A DNA stretch of 20,336 nt from Didymodactylos carnosus (lineage: Eukaryota > Rotifera > Eurotatoria > Philodinida > Philodinidae), in assembly GCA_905250885.1 (NCBI GenBank), contig CAJNOQ010003411.1:1-20336 (forward strand), written 5' to 3'. Made by a program: the position numbers and the translations under genes. Below are positions 12,301 through 20,336 of the stretch, piece by piece. The notes under the pieces are model-generated. The model saw nothing but the letters and a program-made list of their open reading frames with translations. It ran no database searches and had not been told where the DNA came from. How positions within the stretch are numbered: position 1 is the stretch's first letter; each line of letters begins with the position of its first letter.

Positions 12301-13084
12301 AGAAATTTACACAAGATATGCTGCTACATATCATATTAAATATAAACACACTGGTATGGCAAGAAATTTTATTCAAAATAAAGCTGATGTAACTCAATAT
12401 TATGTTAACCGCGCACGAAAAGAAGATGAAAAAAGTACGCTGTCTATCATCATTGTATCTGATTTCATTTCTTGACTAAATAGTTTTGATAATTTTATTT
12501 TTAATATAGATCAATTTAAAATTATTGATACCCGTCGTGTTCGTTTACCACACAGAGGAACATCAAAAATTGATCAACCATCATTTAAACTTTCCACTGA
12601 TGATACAAAACCTGCTGTTAGTGTGACACCATCACTACCAACTACAAATTCTCCCTCTCCACCAACATCTACCAGCACTGCTACTCCATTATCATTGTTG
12701 AATTCTCCAACTAGTCTCACAAATGGCCAAGTTGATTATCGTTTTCTGTTAGCTTGGTCCTATTATTTAGCATCACAATCTTGGCTATCTCCTCTATTTT
12801 CACAACAAGAAGCAGCGATTCTAAATAATTCTCAACAAAAGCAACAGTTTATTCAAGCAATGCAAGCTGCTGCTGTTGTAGCTGCAACACTCAAAACTCC
12901 TCCAAATATTTCATCGTCATTATTGGAATCAGGTAAAACAATATTTGATGAAGATGAATCGAGTGATAATGGAGAAATAACTGTAAAAGTAGAATGTTTT
13001 AATGAAACAGAACAATCACCAACAACAGTCAATAATAATGATAATACATTAGTGATTATTAAAGAAGAAAATCAAGAAGAATAA
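9324..13084 (+). CDS. C2H2 zinc-finger transcriptional regulator, four exons
   Basis: Exons 9324-10257, 10819-10978, 12283-12434 and 12510-13084 join in phase through GT-AG introns to give 606 residues ending in TAA. Four C2H2 fingers are seen: C101/C104/H117/H121, C129/C132/H145/H150, C338/C341/H354/H358 and C366/C369/H382/H387. Fingers 3 and 4 are joined by a near-canonical linker (HTNEKPYKC) that is assembled across a splice junction. The N terminus has VLDLSVKK (residues 12-19), like the PxDLS motif that binds the corepressor CtBP. Between the pairs lie Ser-rich and acidic (243-270) stretches. The tail has a hydrophobic segment (490-512), a Gln/Ala-rich segment and SUMO-consensus sites LKIE, VKVE and IKEE. 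A sequence-specific nuclear regulator, possibly a repressor, is likely; targets and family are unknown to me. The ATG at 9324 is the conservative start. Confidence 0.88.
10258..10818 (+). other. Intron of the zinc-finger gene (561 bp)
   Basis: Donor ATG/GTAGGG and acceptor TTCATTTAG; the split codon G/AC restores the frame into exon DNDYITVF. Reading through instead reaches a stop at 10281-10283. It contains a short TG run near 10561-10571 and no other clear feature. Confidence 0.8.
10979..12282 (+). other. Intron of the zinc-finger gene (1304 bp)
   Basis: Donor CATACAA/GTATGT and acceptor TTGTTTATAG. The split codon AA/A gives the Lys of the finger linker KPYKC, which strongly supports both splice sites. 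Apart from the short tandem duplication at 11331-11390, no coding or repeat structure was recognised. It is more than ten times the length of any intron in the neighbouring gene. Confidence 0.85.
11331..11390 (+). repeat. 30-bp tandem duplication
   Basis: Two adjacent 30-bp units begin CTATATCTCAACATAAATTA and CTATATCTCAATATAAATTA. The first 24 bases differ at one position; the last six have diverged. It lies inside the 1304-bp intron. Confidence 0.75.
12435..12509 (+). other. Short intron of the zinc-finger gene (75 bp)
   Basis: Donor GAAAAAA/GTACGC and acceptor TTTAATATAG; the split codon A/AT gives Asn and the frame continues as N-Q-F-K-I-I-D. Its size matches the introns of KYNU. Confidence 0.85.
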
Positions 13085-13405
13085 AACTGATACTTTCATC
13101 TTACGTTCTATATTCATGACCTAATTTCCATATCACCGGTGATTAGCTAAAGAAATCAGTTTTCTTTCTTTTTTTTTTCGCTTTAATTACAGATAACCTG
13201 TACTCGTTTTACATCTAAAAGGCAATCGTCTAAACTTTTTTTTCTTTAAATTTTCTGGTATTTTCTATTGTTATTATTATTATTATTAAGTATTTAGCTG
13301 TGACTGCATACTGTGTATTTCTCTTCTTTTCTTTTTTTTCTATTATGTTTGGGATAAAAAAAAATCATCTTTTGGCTAGAATGTGACTTTATATATTTTA
13401 TCAAG

Positions 13406-13411
13406 AATAAA
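13406..13411 (+). terminator. Candidate poly(A) signal of the zinc-finger gene
   Basis: AATAAA lies 322 bp past the TAA at 13084. A second AATAAA at 13480-13485 is an alternative. Assigned from the hexamer only. Confidence 0.45.
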
Positions 13412-13444
13412 GAGTAAAAATTAGACTGGAAAAACTTCATAGAT

Positions 13445-13450
13445 TTTAAT
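13445..13450 (-). terminator. Candidate poly(A) signal of kynureninase
   Basis: On the minus strand this reads ATTAAA, the common variant hexamer, about 190 bp past the stop at 13642-13644. I saw no AATAAA closer to the stop, so this is a weak call. Confidence 0.25.
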
Positions 13451-13641
13451 GACCAATATTTGAGTAATTGATAAAGTGAAATAAATAGGTCTCATTTTTA
13501 AATTTGTAATATGAGTTATCTTTGTAATGGAACAAAACTATTTAACATATATTCATCATTGATGAGAACTTCATTGTGAGATATTATTACATGTAAACTA
13601 TTAAAAAGTAAAAAATTTTTTTTAAAAGTATAAAAAAAGAA

Positions 13642-15922
13642 TTAGAGTATAGAAATATCAATTGTTTTTAGAACTGATATAAATTGATAAATATCAAAAA
13701 AACTATTGTATGATGGAATAGGTGCCACTCGTATAATATCATGTCGAATGTCAACCTATAGAATGAAACAAGATAGCGATTAATAGTTTAAATTAAAACA
13801 TTGAATTTTAACAAATACGTACAACAACACCACGTTTTTCCAGTTCATCAAAAAGAATCTGTGCTGTTATTTCAACTGGTTTTAGTGATAATTGTGCACC
13901 ACGTTGATCAGGATCATTTGGCGTTAATATTTGAAACGATAAACATTTTTCTTAATGGTGATAAAACGAAAAGGATGATAAATAAATAAAAGAACATACA
14001 AAGTATTATAATTAACATACGGTTGTTATTTAATTCGTTTTCAATTAAATATTGTAAATATTGTGTTAACAACCTTGATTTTTCATGTAATTTATCAATA
14101 CCAACTTCCTCAAATATCTTTTAAGAAACGAAAAACACAATAGAAATAAAATTGATATGTCAGTTAAAATATACCGAAAGACTAGCTGCTAATGCTGCAC
14201 ACTGATGTATTGATGGATTACTAATTCGATAACCATTTGCATTCTCCTCACGATCAATATCTAAATAAATACTTTTCGTAAATTATTGTAATTTACAAGA
14301 TTAAATATCTATCACCAGTTAACATTTGAAATCGAGTCGAATCTCGATTACTCCACCATCCGTCTAATTTTGGAAGTTTAGAATGGAAATGATTTGAATG
14401 GATGAAAAATCCTCCGATACAACCGGCACCTGAATTTAAATACTAAAAATAAAATTATAATAATATGTATTGACGAAGCAATTATAGATGAAAAATCCTA
14501 CCTTATATGTACACCACACAGCAAAATCAACATTCCAATCATGCAATTTCATTGGTATATTACCAGCAGCATGTGCTATATCGAATCCCACAACACAACC
14601 CTATTTAGAAAAGAAACAATCATATAACTGGTTTAGATTATCAGTATTTAAAACAAAAATGTATCATTAATATTTTGATTATATGTATATGCTATTAACA
14701 TGTTACCTGTTCATGTGCAACTCGAGTAATTGTTTCCATGTCAAACACTTGTCCATTATAATATTGCACACCACTGAACAGTACTAATGCGATCGATTTT
14801 CCTTCCTTTTTTAATATATCAATAATATCATTTGTTCGAATATATGTTTCATCCTTTTCAAAGATACAAAGTAAATAATTAAATATCCCTCTAGATATAC
14901 GATTCATTCAATTTACTTTTCTCGGTGATAATATTAATTTTGCATCTTTTGGATTGAAGCCATGAAATTCAATTTGTGAATTAATTGCATACTAATATAA
15001 GAGATGAACATTTAGTTAGCATTTCATTGTAAATAAAATTTAGTTAAATAACAGTACCGAATCGCTTGGAAATGCTTGACATTCATATAAAATTTTATAA
15101 CGCTCGCTAGTTGGTCTATAAAATGAAATCTAACAAAACAAACAAATTTATAAGAAAACAACTAGCCACTATTTTGTTTTCTTACCATAACAAAATGTAA
15201 ATTAGTCGTAAGCTGATTCATAACTCCTACTTCTCCCATCTGACCGCCTAACGTCAAAAAAAAAGCGAATGAATATATCCTTTGCATATGTATAATGGTA
15301 TATATATTCTCACCAACAAGTTTACACATGGTAGGTAAACATGGATAATCACATTTGGCCCATGGCATAAAACCGTAATAATGACCGTAAACACCGCTAA
15401 AAAAGAAGACGAACAAATATGTCTGCATTTTTTATTACAATTCAAGTGAACACATTTAACACTGAAATTAACTTACAGCTTAGCCCAGTCATCAAGACAT
15501 AAATCCAAATACTTTTTTGTTCGTTTAGGTTGAAGACCCAAAGAGTGACCACACAAATAGATGCTATCGTCGTTCACATTGATACGGGATTTATCAACTA
15601 GAAAAATGTATAGAGTCAAGTTGCTAACTCTATCAGCTTACGATTTTCTATGCAGAGCTATCTAAAAAAACATTTAAAGAAGAAAAAAAATACCTTTTGG
15701 AAGTCCTCCCATTTTCGGATAATAAAATTCTCCTCTTAAATATTGTAATGGATCATTTAGATCCATCTTTTTTGCAAATACCTCGCTCTTCAATTCTACA
15801 TTCCATTCTTGAGATTTCTCCAGTAAATAATTTTGTGCAAGTTTAGATTTTGTCAGCAAGATTTTGTCAGCAGCACCATTTATTTCCGTGTATTCTCCAT
15901 TTTCATAAGGTATTGTGGACAT
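13642..15922 (-). CDS. KYNU: Kynureninase, 13 exons, 479 residues
   Basis: The PLP enzyme that cleaves kynurenine or 3-hydroxykynurenine to anthranilate or 3-hydroxyanthranilate plus alanine, in the cytosolic kynurenine pathway. Exons in transcript order: 15922-15694, 15597-15477, 15396-15314, 15247-15186, 15129-15058, 14991-14917, 14853-14707, 14600-14502, 14442-14316, 14260-14175, 14117-14021, 13950-13823, 13755-13642. All junctions are GT-AG and keep phase; 1440 nt total, close to the usual 465 residues in human. Family landmarks: [38 protein letters not shown] (D270, H273), WCTYKYLNSGAG with the PLP-binding Lys at 296, STRF, YRISNPS, LEKRGVV and [12 protein letters not shown]. Departures from the human protein as I recall it: GNS to GHS, FPSDHY to FPSDSY, GWFGH to GWWSN. 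The weakest acceptor is at 14854 (TTGAAAAG), but the frame and alignment need it. It is convergent with the zinc-finger gene. Confidence 0.95.
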
Positions 15923-15940
15923 GGTTAATACTGAAAATAA
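15923..15940 (-). promoter_or_regulatory. 3' splice acceptor just upstream of the KYNU ATG
   Basis: On the minus strand, AATTATTTTCAG is followed by TATTAACC and then the ATG. The acceptor lies only eight bases from the start codon, so the 5' UTR is spliced on, either from an upstream exon or as a trans-spliced leader. The open frame continuing upstream of this ATG (SKNLKLFSVLT) is then intron read-through. Confidence 0.55.
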
Positions 15941-16358
15941 TTTTAAATTTTTTGACACAGATGCGTATGGCGTAAAGTAAAGAAGGAAAGAGTTATTTAA
16001 AATAAGTACTTTATATGTTTGCGTTTTTACGTCAAATTGACTTCAAATGATAACAAAAAGATTAGGAAACAGTGAGAATGACGACATATAGAAGAAAAGT
16101 CACTGTTTATACTTTCATATTAAGACTGTTCGATATCCTGTTTGAATTGTTAGTTATGAGAGAACGTGATAATTCACATACTAAATACTTCAAAGATAAG
16201 GTATCTGTTGCGTTTTTTTTATTAACACCGATGTAATCAAAAAGTTTTAAACACGTTTCACTAAGGTCACACGACGCTAATAATTAAAATTTACACTATA
16301 CACACGAATTGTGTGAAAAATACGAGGCAAGTATTTGGTCCACCAAAACACTGGTGAA
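15941..16358. other. Upstream region of kynureninase
   Basis: No exon was recognised. A promoter probably lies here or beyond the repeat at 16359-16625, but no core promoter element could be called with confidence. A 5-bp-arm inverted repeat CACACGAATTGTGTG occurs near 16302-16316. Confidence 0.4.
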
Positions 16359-16625
16359 AGTACCGAGAGGTCAGCATGACCCTGTACTGCATGATCCGTT
16401 TTGTATAACTTTCTCAATTAAGTCATAATCATCGTTTATGATTTGTTTATATTATTAATTATGTTGAAGTTCATCAGAGTTGTTGAATAAATCATTTGTC
16501 CAAACATCGAGTTTAACTTATTCATTCAAAAAGGAATCGTTGGAAATGTTTTCGGAAAAAAAATGAAAGAAGAGAACAAACATATTTCTCTTTTTCTCAC
16601 AATTTTCATTCTTACCTGTGAAGCG
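16359..16625 (+). repeat. Dispersed repeat, copy B
   Basis: Same orientation as copy A at 6790-7053 and nearly identical over its central 200 bp, 9.57 kb away. The octamer CTGGTGAA occurs immediately before it (16351-16358) and again at 16643-16650, which could be an 8-bp target-site duplication of a slightly longer insertion. Copy A shows no such flank, and there are no terminal inverted repeats. At its right end the minus strand reads CACAG/GTAAG (donor at 16615), in the right orientation to be the donor of a KYNU 5' UTR intron ending at the acceptor by 15931. Confidence 0.85.
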
Positions 16626-18987
16626 TCATAAATATCAACTAACTGGTGAACGCTTCGACACTTTGAACTAAAATTTTTATCGTAATCTTGGTTTGATCGC
16701 CAACCGTTTGGCTAGAATAGGATGTAAGATGTATGAATGCGCTTTTTGCGCGAATCTTCCCTTGAAAAGAGAAACAATGTAAGAAAGGTAACAGTACCAG
16801 TGTATCCTTCTGCCATGAAATGAGGGAAAGAGTTTTCGTCTAATTTTGTTTTTATACTTAGTTTTCACAGAACACTCTACAAAATTGTTCTCATTTAACC
16901 AATAGCTATTATGAAAGCCATAACAATTTTTAAAACTTCATAAAAGAAAAAAAGCATCTGGCATATTCTGGACTTCCTTACACAAACTGATATTGAGATC
17001 CAAGCAATGTACCACTTAAAACTAGATAAGATATCAAATGTGTGCACACGCATTTTCATTCCTTATCAAAAAACATACCTAACTTTATATATAGGTATAA
17101 ATTCGTTTTTTGGCAACAATTATATCGGGAAAAAATAGTAAGACTGTATGAAGAAATGACTAGTCTAGTCCGAATTTTCTAAATAAAGCAAGCATAGTAT
17201 AGTAAAAAAGTCGTTTAAAGTAGAAAACAAAACTACCCGAACGCCAGCGGTCTGTTCTTTTTCTTAGTCATCTCAAAAACAAATAGTGAACGTATTGCTA
17301 CTATGTGTCTATAGAAAGCAAGTGAGCTTCAATACATATTATATTTCGTCGTCTGTACCTTGTTTTATTTCTGTTCCATGTTTTTTCTATCAATTAAGCC
17401 GGATATTCACTCATTTTCGATATCTTCTAAATACATCATATTCTACCACGCCAAATGTCTACTAACTTCAATACACATTTTTCATGGAAAAATAACCCAT
17501 GAGGATTTTTTTGATGAAAAACGTACGATATATCGTGGCGTGCCGATCTATCGCGATGTAACATATCCACCGTTTCATCGCAAAGCGTGCCCGTATCGCG
17601 CTATGTATTAAGCTTATCGCGATAACGCTGTGTGTTCATATGTAACAAGTTCTCTGATATCGTACGTAATCGCTATGCTAAAAATCATTCTTCTAGATGG
17701 CTAGCCATGGTACAAATCAACGCGAAAATTGAAACAATTTAATCAATCGTACAGTAGTGGTCTTCTTTCATTCGACTTTGATTGAAAGCAGTTACGCGAC
17801 GACTTATATGCACATGCAATGAGTCGGAAACAAACGTACGCTGATCTGAAACATTATCTTCATCACTTTTATTATTTCGGACACTATCGGTTATTGATTA
17901 TTTCTAGGAAACATGTTTAACCGTCCGGTGCTGTTGGTTCTGAGGACAACATTAACAGTTCTTCTTTATGCCGCTTAGATCGTCCTACATTTGGTACAAC
18001 AAAAGCGTCTTCTGAACCTTTTTCTACTTTTCTGACATATACGAACAACTGGCTTTTGTTGTTTCTGACAAATAAGCATCAATATTGATCAAATCAAGCA
18101 ATATACTCCAGCGTATAATAGATTAGAATGTAAACTTTGGTTACCGTAACCTAAACCTACCAAAACCTTTTAAAATCTTTAAAACCATTTTGAAGCACTC
18201 GAAAACGTGAGTTCCGATCATGTACGAGTTTAGCGAGTATCGTTGATCTAGACTCGACATTAAAAACTGTTATAAAATAGTAGAAATTTACCTTATAGAA
18301 GACAATTTTTGTGCATAATTTCTGAAAGAACCCTAGAAAAACCATTCTGTTTCATTTGAAAACTTTGACACTCATCTACGGTTCATCAGGTCTTTTTCAT
18401 TTTCAAATGCCTGTTTTAAAAAAAATTTCTTTGAAGCGAGATATTTTAAGCGTATCTCAAGAACGGCTTAAGGGTATCCTTTCAGGAGTATCTACAGAAC
18501 AGCTTATTGTATTGTCGTGAGGTTTTCAGCGCAAATAGATCAAGATACATTATGAAAAAGTTCTTCTAGAAACCTTTTACCACCTATAGTTTTCGTTTTC
18601 TAGAAGACACCACAGCGAAAAGCGGGTCTCAGTTGAACAAAAGGACTTGACCTGTACATTTATAAAACCGTGAAACGTTTTCTTATGTATTAGACGAAAA
18701 AATTTACCCATGATTAATAGAAAATCAACAGTGGATAAAACTGAATTTCCATGAAGAATACCAACACAGCTTTTTCTTTTATTACTTGATGTTCCCACTT
18801 ATCCAAACATTGCTAATTTACTGTATGAAGCTCAATGTATTTATTCGTCTATAATGAATGCAGTTAGTCAGCCAACGTACAAGTCAACAACCACAGTTAA
18901 TATGAGAATCGATTTTCGTAACTCTAATGATTATTAAATATGTAAACATACGGGTACGATAATTATGACTGTTCGCTTTATTATTAA
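16626..18987. other. Gene-free stretch beyond kynureninase
   Basis: No exon, RNA gene or recognisable transposase was found on either strand. Open frames of about 60-80 codons at 16677-16868, 17360-17611, 18157-18345 and 18577-18798 have no familiar motif. A cluster of ATCG-containing palindromes lies at 17525-17625, and a 12-bp palindrome ATGGCTAGCCAT at 17697-17708. Confidence 0.55.
17525..17625. repeat. Cluster of CG-containing palindromes
   Basis: Within 101 bp lie the perfect palindromes ACGATATATCGT (17525-17536), ATCGCGAT (17550-17557) and TTATCGCGATAA (17614-17625), plus a related GTATCGCGC near 17593. The stretch is visibly richer in CpG than its surroundings. Function is unknown. 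Confidence 0.5.
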
Positions 18988-19859
18988 AGGTACTCCCTCC
19001 CTCTTTTTTCACCTTATTGCCAAACGTGGAGCACACGTCCGATTGAGGTCCAATTTATAGCAGAGATAGAACATAGAAAAAGAAAATCGATATATTTTTG
19101 CCCAGAATTTTCTGAGATGTTCTTATATGGGTTTTCTGGCAAACTCCAGTTTTCATCCAGTCACATTACGACCCCTCGAAATAATGGTCCGATCGAGCTC
19201 AATTTTTTACCATAGATTAGACCTTTAGACCTTAACTAAAGGAGTAAAATTTTTTTCAAAAAATGTGCTTTCCTTCTCGAGATATTAGAAAAATACTAAA
19301 AGTCCTGTATAGAAAACTGGTTTTTCATTTTAAAAACCTTCTCACACTTAAAGTTGAAATCGAAAACGTTAAAAAATTTTTTTATTCCTGGGATAGGGTC
19401 TGAAGTATCTGTGGTAAAAATTTAAGCTCGATCAGACCATTATTTCGAGGGGTCGTAATGTGACTGGATTGAAGGGTCTATCAAAAAAACGCATAGTGAG
19501 AAAAACACATATCGTACATAGGGCTCTGTTTTTCAGGTCCTTTGCGGTGATGCTTATGTCTTCACGAAAACTCATCGGAAAATTCTGCAAGGCATCTCAT
19601 TTTGAAGAGCAGCCTTTCTTCTATCAGTCCATGAATCAGAAAAAAGTCTGAAAATATAAGAAACGAGAGAAAAATTTATGAAACTAAAAAATTGAGATTT
19701 TTTAGGCTTTGAAAGAAAACATTAAAAACTTCATAACTTTTTCGAGGAAGGTCATGGAGAGCTGGAAGTAGTCTCATTTTATAGCCCAGACTTTTTCTAC
19801 ATTGGACTGTGTTTAACTCAAAATGAAAAGTTTTTGCAGAAAAGAGGGAGGGGGTACCC
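18988..19859. mobile_element. TTAA-flanked terminal-inverted-repeat element, non-autonomous
   Basis: The left end AGGTACTCCCTCCCTCTTTT (18988) and the inverted right end GGGTACCCCCTCCCTCTTTT (19859) match at 18 of 20 bases. TTAA sits directly outside both ends (18984-18987, 19860-19863), the duplication made by piggyBac-type transposases. Read instead as TA/CTCCCTCC..., the ends resemble Stowaway/Tc1-mariner termini with a TA duplication. The element is 872 bp, has no transposase frame and carries an inner foldback at 19155-19469. Confidence 0.65.
19155..19469. repeat. Inner foldback nested in the TTAA-flanked element
   Basis: The left arm 19155-19223 and right arm 19397-19469 are inverted copies; the outer block ATCCAGTCACATTACGACCC is exact in both. 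Weaker pairing continues inward to about 19255 and 19368, leaving a loop of roughly 100 bp. It could be a second element inserted into the first or an internal part of the same element. No direct duplication was seen at its edges. Confidence 0.75.
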
Positions 19860-19863
19860 TTAA

Positions 19864-20169
19864 CTTATTATCCGTAATCACCGTGTCGAATTGCATCGAA
19901 TGTTTTGAGAGAAAACAGTGTCCGATGAGTTCAGCTTCGATTCCTCACAAGTAGTTTTTTAAAGAGAAGTTGGTCTTCTTTTACTCTATGCTTATGTTTA
20001 AGGCCGAAACTGATACAACAGCTTTTGAAGTGGTGGTTACGAATGTTTTTATACACGACATACGGAGCTGGAAAAGCGCGAGATAACTCAGTTCTCAACG
20101 GTTGACATGTAACTTTCATACTACCTTCGTTTTTCTACGTTCTACGGTAGCGCTCTACACTGTAATGTC
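19864..20169. other. Gene-free stretch
   Basis: Nothing with recognisable coding, RNA or repeat structure. The open frames here on both strands lack familiar motifs. Confidence 0.5.
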
Positions 20170-20336
20170 GGAAATTATTTATAGAAAATGCTCGGCGATT
20201 TTCAAAAAGTCCATATATAAATTTCCTGAGGATTTTCTAGATTCTAGAAAATCGAATTTACAAGAAACTTGGAAATTCGAAGTCGAATTTCCAGAATTCT
20301 GGAAAATCGAGGTCGAATTTCTATAAATAATTCCCA
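20170..20336. repeat. Inverted-repeat and palindrome-rich segment, cut by window end
   Basis: GGAAATTATTTATAGAAA at 20170-20187 is matched in inverted orientation by 20318-20333 with one base missing. Between them are a 10-bp-arm hairpin GATTTTCTAG/CTAGAAAATC (20231-20253), a 10-bp-arm hairpin GGAAATTCGA/TCGAATTTCC (20271-20292) and the 18-bp palindrome TTTCCAGAATTCTGGAAA (20288-20305). A 30-bp tandem unit runs twice, 20270-20299 and 20300-20329, both beginning TGGAAA and sharing GTCGAATTTC. The array may continue past the window. Confidence 0.75.

Larger units (their letters stand above)
13085..13641. other. Convergent 3' region shared by the two genes
   Basis: The two stop codons face each other across 557 bp. 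The stretch holds a (TTA)6 microsatellite at 13271-13288 and candidate poly(A) signals for both strands, and no gene. Transcripts ending at these signals would overlap or nearly overlap at their 3' ends. Confidence 0.7.

Noticed and set aside
13801-13989. Plus-strand open frame of 62 codons
   Set aside because: It overlaps KYNU exons on the other strand and crosses their introns, so it is a shadow.
13642-15922. Horizontal acquisition of kynureninase from bacteria
   Set aside because: Twelve introns, animal-like motifs and composition like the rest of the window give no sign of recent transfer; only a phylogeny could show an ancient one.
17360-17611. Open frame with a charged C-terminal part, possible small gene
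   Set aside because: No recognisable domain, no consistent codon pattern, and the charged part comes from the palindrome cluster.
1-20336. tRNA or rRNA genes
   Set aside because: No GGTTCGAATCC-type B box with a pairing acceptor stem and no rRNA core sequence was seen on either strand by eye.

Overview
The window looks like AT-rich nuclear DNA of a small invertebrate. Two spliced, animal-type protein genes lie convergently among long stretches of non-coding and repeat DNA. The kynureninase gene has twelve introns of only 55-106 bp with GT-AG ends. Both genes carry a good 3' splice acceptor just upstream of an ATG. Short introns, AT-richness, a C2H2 regulator and possible spliced-leader acceptors fit a bdelloid rotifer, but that assignment is inference; no rRNA, tRNA or mitochondrial marker is present to test it.

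Layout. 1-333: a foldback-like pair of opposed arrays of a 16-bp repeat, open at the left window edge. 345-1150: a non-coding element with inverted arms of about 240 bp. 1151-3348: no recognisable gene. 3349-3366: a candidate 18-nt first coding exon. 3367-9317: a possible 5.95-kb intron holding one copy of a 264-bp dispersed repeat and simple repeats. 9324-13084 (+): a zinc-finger regulator, four exons, four C2H2 fingers. 13085-13641: shared convergent 3' region. 13642-15922 (-): a 13-exon kynureninase (KYNU), intact at 479 residues. 16359-16625: second copy of the dispersed repeat. 18988-19859: a TTAA-flanked inverted-repeat element with a second foldback nested inside. 20170-20336: palindromes and a 30-bp tandem repeat, cut by the window end.

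The two genes are not functionally linked by anything in the sequence. KYNU is a housekeeping enzyme of tryptophan catabolism. The other is a nuclear regulator with two separated finger pairs, a CtBP-type LDLS motif and three SUMO-consensus sites; I cannot assign it to a named family. Its introns (561, 1304 and perhaps 5951 bp) are far longer than those of KYNU. The most unusual material is the set of at least four unrelated repeat families, all without visible transposase coding.
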